A stretch of DNA of 13,781 bases from Candidatus Omnitrophota bacterium (GTDB taxonomy: Bacteria; Omnitrophota; Gorgyraeia; 2-01-FULL-45-10), in assembly GCA_030691985.1 (NCBI GenBank), contig JAUYDB010000161.1:1-13781 (forward strand), in the 5' to 3' direction. The translations under genes and the position numbers were made by a program. Shown here in pieces: positions 12,062 through 13,781 of the stretch. Below the pieces are notes generated by a model. That model worked only from the letters and a program-made list of their open reading frames with translations, did no database searches and had not been told where the DNA came from. Each line of letters opens with the position of its first letter. The first letter of the stretch is position 1.

Positions 12062-13781
12062 GAAGATCCCGCAGCGGAGCGGCAACATAAGATTCTGTTT
12101 CATTTAAATGAAAATTTATATTTTCTTCCGTTATCAATGTATTATCCAGTTTTTTCAGCTCATATCCAATCTCGCTAAACCATTTTACAATATCCTTTTC
12201 GCTGTACGGATACGGCTTAAAATTATCCTTGTTGATTTCCAGCATGATTACGGGTTCGCATCGTTTTATGAATTCCATGCCACCCCTTAAAACCAGCAAC
12301 TCGGCGCCTTCTGTATCAATCTTCATGACTTTGACAAGCGGGCGGCCAACGGATTCCCACCAACTATCAAGTGTCTCTACGGCAACCTTGATAAATTCAC
12401 ATTTACCCGCACGGCCGGTATCATAAAAGCCGTCGGCAGAGGTATGCGCCGGGCGATGAACGGCGAATCGAGATTCTCCTTTTATATCTCCAAGCGAAAA
12501 TTGATAAAGCCTTATTTTCTCAGATAAATTATTGAGCGCTATGGTTTTTTTTAGATTGGCATTTTGATGCGGGCCGGGTTCAAAACAGAATATGATCGTA
12601 TCCGGGACTTCGCTTAATACATTTAAAGAGACAAGACCGATATTGCTTCCTACATCAAAAAAATATTCGCTCGATGTCCTTTTTATCTCCTTAACGATCC
12701 TTTGACTTGCTTCAGGTTCGTAGACAGTATTGCCCGCGATCATACTGATTACCGAATCTCCCCGTGTGTGGACAAGCATTAATCCTCTATATATTCTAAC
12801 CCTTTCATAGGGCCCGAAATATTGAAAGAACGCATAGATGCGGCATTGCGATTTTTTAAACATTTTATACGCGCCCTTAAGAACTGGAAATAATATACCG
12901 GGGGATGTCCTCCTCGCAAAATTCTTCACGTTCTCTGGAAAATAGTGAAGTCTCCATAAAATTTTATAGAACATACTGATAATTGCGTATCTAAGGGCCG
13001 CTCTTTTACTCAGTCTATTTCTTATCAATACCAGATCCCTTCTGTCCTTAGCCTCGTTTCTCTCTGTCTTCATATTAGCTACAATGTTTATATCGGTATA
13101 TTTCAAGCCGTTATAATAGAAATGGTTCTTCGGATTAAAGATTATTTCATCCAGCGCTTTTTCGTAATAAACCGACTCGGCCTGATGACTGCCGATGTTA
13201 TCGTAACCGGTTATCGGATTTTCATATCCGAAGTGAAGAAAGTCGAGATCCCTTGTTTCTCTGATACCGTAGACATTCAACACGGCGCCGGCATCGATGC
13301 AAAAAAATTCCTTATCGTATGAATTTTCACTTAGCCATTTTTTGTAAATCGAAAGCATCTTTTCAAGTTTTCTGTTATAGTTATACGTCGAATGATTAAG
13401 GAAGCGTATGCTGTTATCATTGAGCAGCTGCTCGGCGATCCGAATCGTCTCATCGCGGCAATCGGTAGCGTGGGCCGAGTTATTGCCGTAATCAAATAAA
13501 GCCCTTATCTCTTTCTTGCATTCCATGACTTTTTCAAACGGATCTGTCTCGAAAAAAAAGGCTTTTAGCGGCATGTTTTTTCTGAAACACTGGCCGGCCT
13601 TGACTCTTTCACCGGGAAACCCTTTCTTGAAATCACCCGCCCAATGTTCCCCGTAATACACCTGTCTTATAAAATTTAACGCTCCGATCTCATTGAGATA
13701 TATGTCTTTTTCGTAATATATCTTTCCATAACGTCTTATTATCAAGTTTATCTCATGTCCTTTTACGGCTGCTATCGGAAA
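12048..13781 (-). CDS. FkbM methyltransferase with N-terminal nucleotidyltransferase-like region (5' end beyond window)
   Basis: The frame is open to the right edge, so the true start may lie outside. The first candidate inside is TTG 13745, with no well-placed ribosome binding site. The 12 codons before it (FPIAAVKGHEIN) read like genuine protein. Counting from 13745, residues 1 to about 130 are a conserved-looking region of unknown fold. Residues 148-170 (CIDAGAVLNVYGIRETRDLDFL) have the G-A-V-L...YG-R-x-TRDLD pattern of minimal nucleotidyltransferase folds, with an Asp-x-Asp pair (166/168). IIFNPKNHFYYNG (201-213) follows. Residues about 340-565 are an FkbM methyltransferase: YFFDVGSNIGLVSL (361-374), CFEPGP (387-392) and MKIDTEGAELLVLRGG (474-489). 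FkbM enzymes O-methylate natural products and glycans. The nucleotidyltransferase assignment is inference; no NTP-binding activity can be proven. Confidence 0.82.
   Translation of the reverse strand, partial: FPIAAVKGHEINLIIRRYGKIYYEKDIYLNEIGALNFIRQVYYGEHWAGDFKKGFPGERVKAGQCFRKNMPLKAFFFETDPFEKVMECKKEIRALFDYGNNSAHATDCRDETIRIAEQLLNDNSIRFLNHSTYNYNRKLEKMLSIYKKWLSENSYDKEFFCIDAGAVLNVYGIRETRDLDFLHFGYENPITGYDNIGSHQAESVYYEKALDEIIFNPKNHFYYNGLKYTDINIVANMKTERNEAKDRRDLVLIRNRLSKRAALRYAIISMFYKILWRLHYFPENVKNFARRTSPGILFPVLKGAYKMFKKSQCRIYAFFQYFGPYERVRIYRGLMLVHTRGDSVISMIAGNTVYEPEASQRIVKEIKRTSSEYFFDVGSNIGLVSLNVLSEVPDTIIFCFEPGPHQNANLKKTIALNNLSEKIRLYQFSLGDIKGESRFAVHRPAHTSADGFYDTGRAGKCEFIKVAVETLDSWWESVGRPLVKVMKIDTEGAELLVLRGGMEFIKRCEPVIMLEINKDNFKPYPYSEKDIVKWFSEIGYELKKLDNTLITEENINFHLNETESYVAAPLRDLHAAI

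Overview
This window reads as chromosomal DNA of a Gram-negative-type, probably uncultured bacterium. Every gene I can support lies on the minus strand. The codon and protein style, the cell-envelope genes and the scattered 'GGGTCTGACCC' and 'GGAAATAGGT...CCCCTGATTTC' repeats remind me of candidate-phylum genomes such as Omnitrophota. That taxonomic guess is inference only. There are no rRNA or tRNA genes, no CRISPR array and no intact transposase.

Layout from right to left, which is the direction of transcription. Positions 13781-9537 hold a glycan-modification block: an FkbM methyltransferase with an N-terminal nucleotidyltransferase-like region (its 5' end is beyond the window), a GC-rich class I methyltransferase, a GT2 glycosyltransferase fused to an FkbM methyltransferase, and a small membrane protein. 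Positions 9532-5252 hold a methyltransferase with an N-terminal kinase-like motif, a membrane-anchored sulfatase/phosphotransferase-superfamily protein, a short class I methyltransferase, and a YdcF/ElyC-like (DUF218) membrane protein. Positions 5230-3454 hold GDP-mannose 4,6-dehydratase and a WecG/TagA/CpsF glycosyltransferase. Next come an HI0933/BaiN-type flavoprotein (3449-2196) and a 3-phosphoshikimate 1-carboxyvinyltransferase whose motifs look archaeal-type (2110-812). Most of these genes overlap or sit within about 50 bases of each other, so one or a few long operons are likely. The theme is synthesis and decoration of a surface polysaccharide: activated 6-deoxyhexose supply (Gmd), glycosyl transfer to a lipid carrier (WecG/TagA), a second glycosyltransferase, five separate methyltransferase domains, and a membrane enzyme that could add a phosphate-linked group.

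The left end (1-811) differs. A repeat-rich intergenic stretch (about 570-811) carries two imperfect inverted repeats, probably remnants of REP/RAYT-like or IS200/IS605-related elements. Beyond it lies a two-gene, toxin-antitoxin-like cassette (478-1) with its own near-consensus sigma70 promoter and a three-half-site operator. A further perfect nested palindrome lies between the flavoprotein gene and aroA.

The points I consider most worth a second look are the two-gene cassette with its operator, the three-gene module of small YLDxGTGS membrane protein, kinase-like/methyltransferase and sulfatase-like membrane enzyme, the two unusual methyltransferase fusions, and the nested palindrome before aroA.
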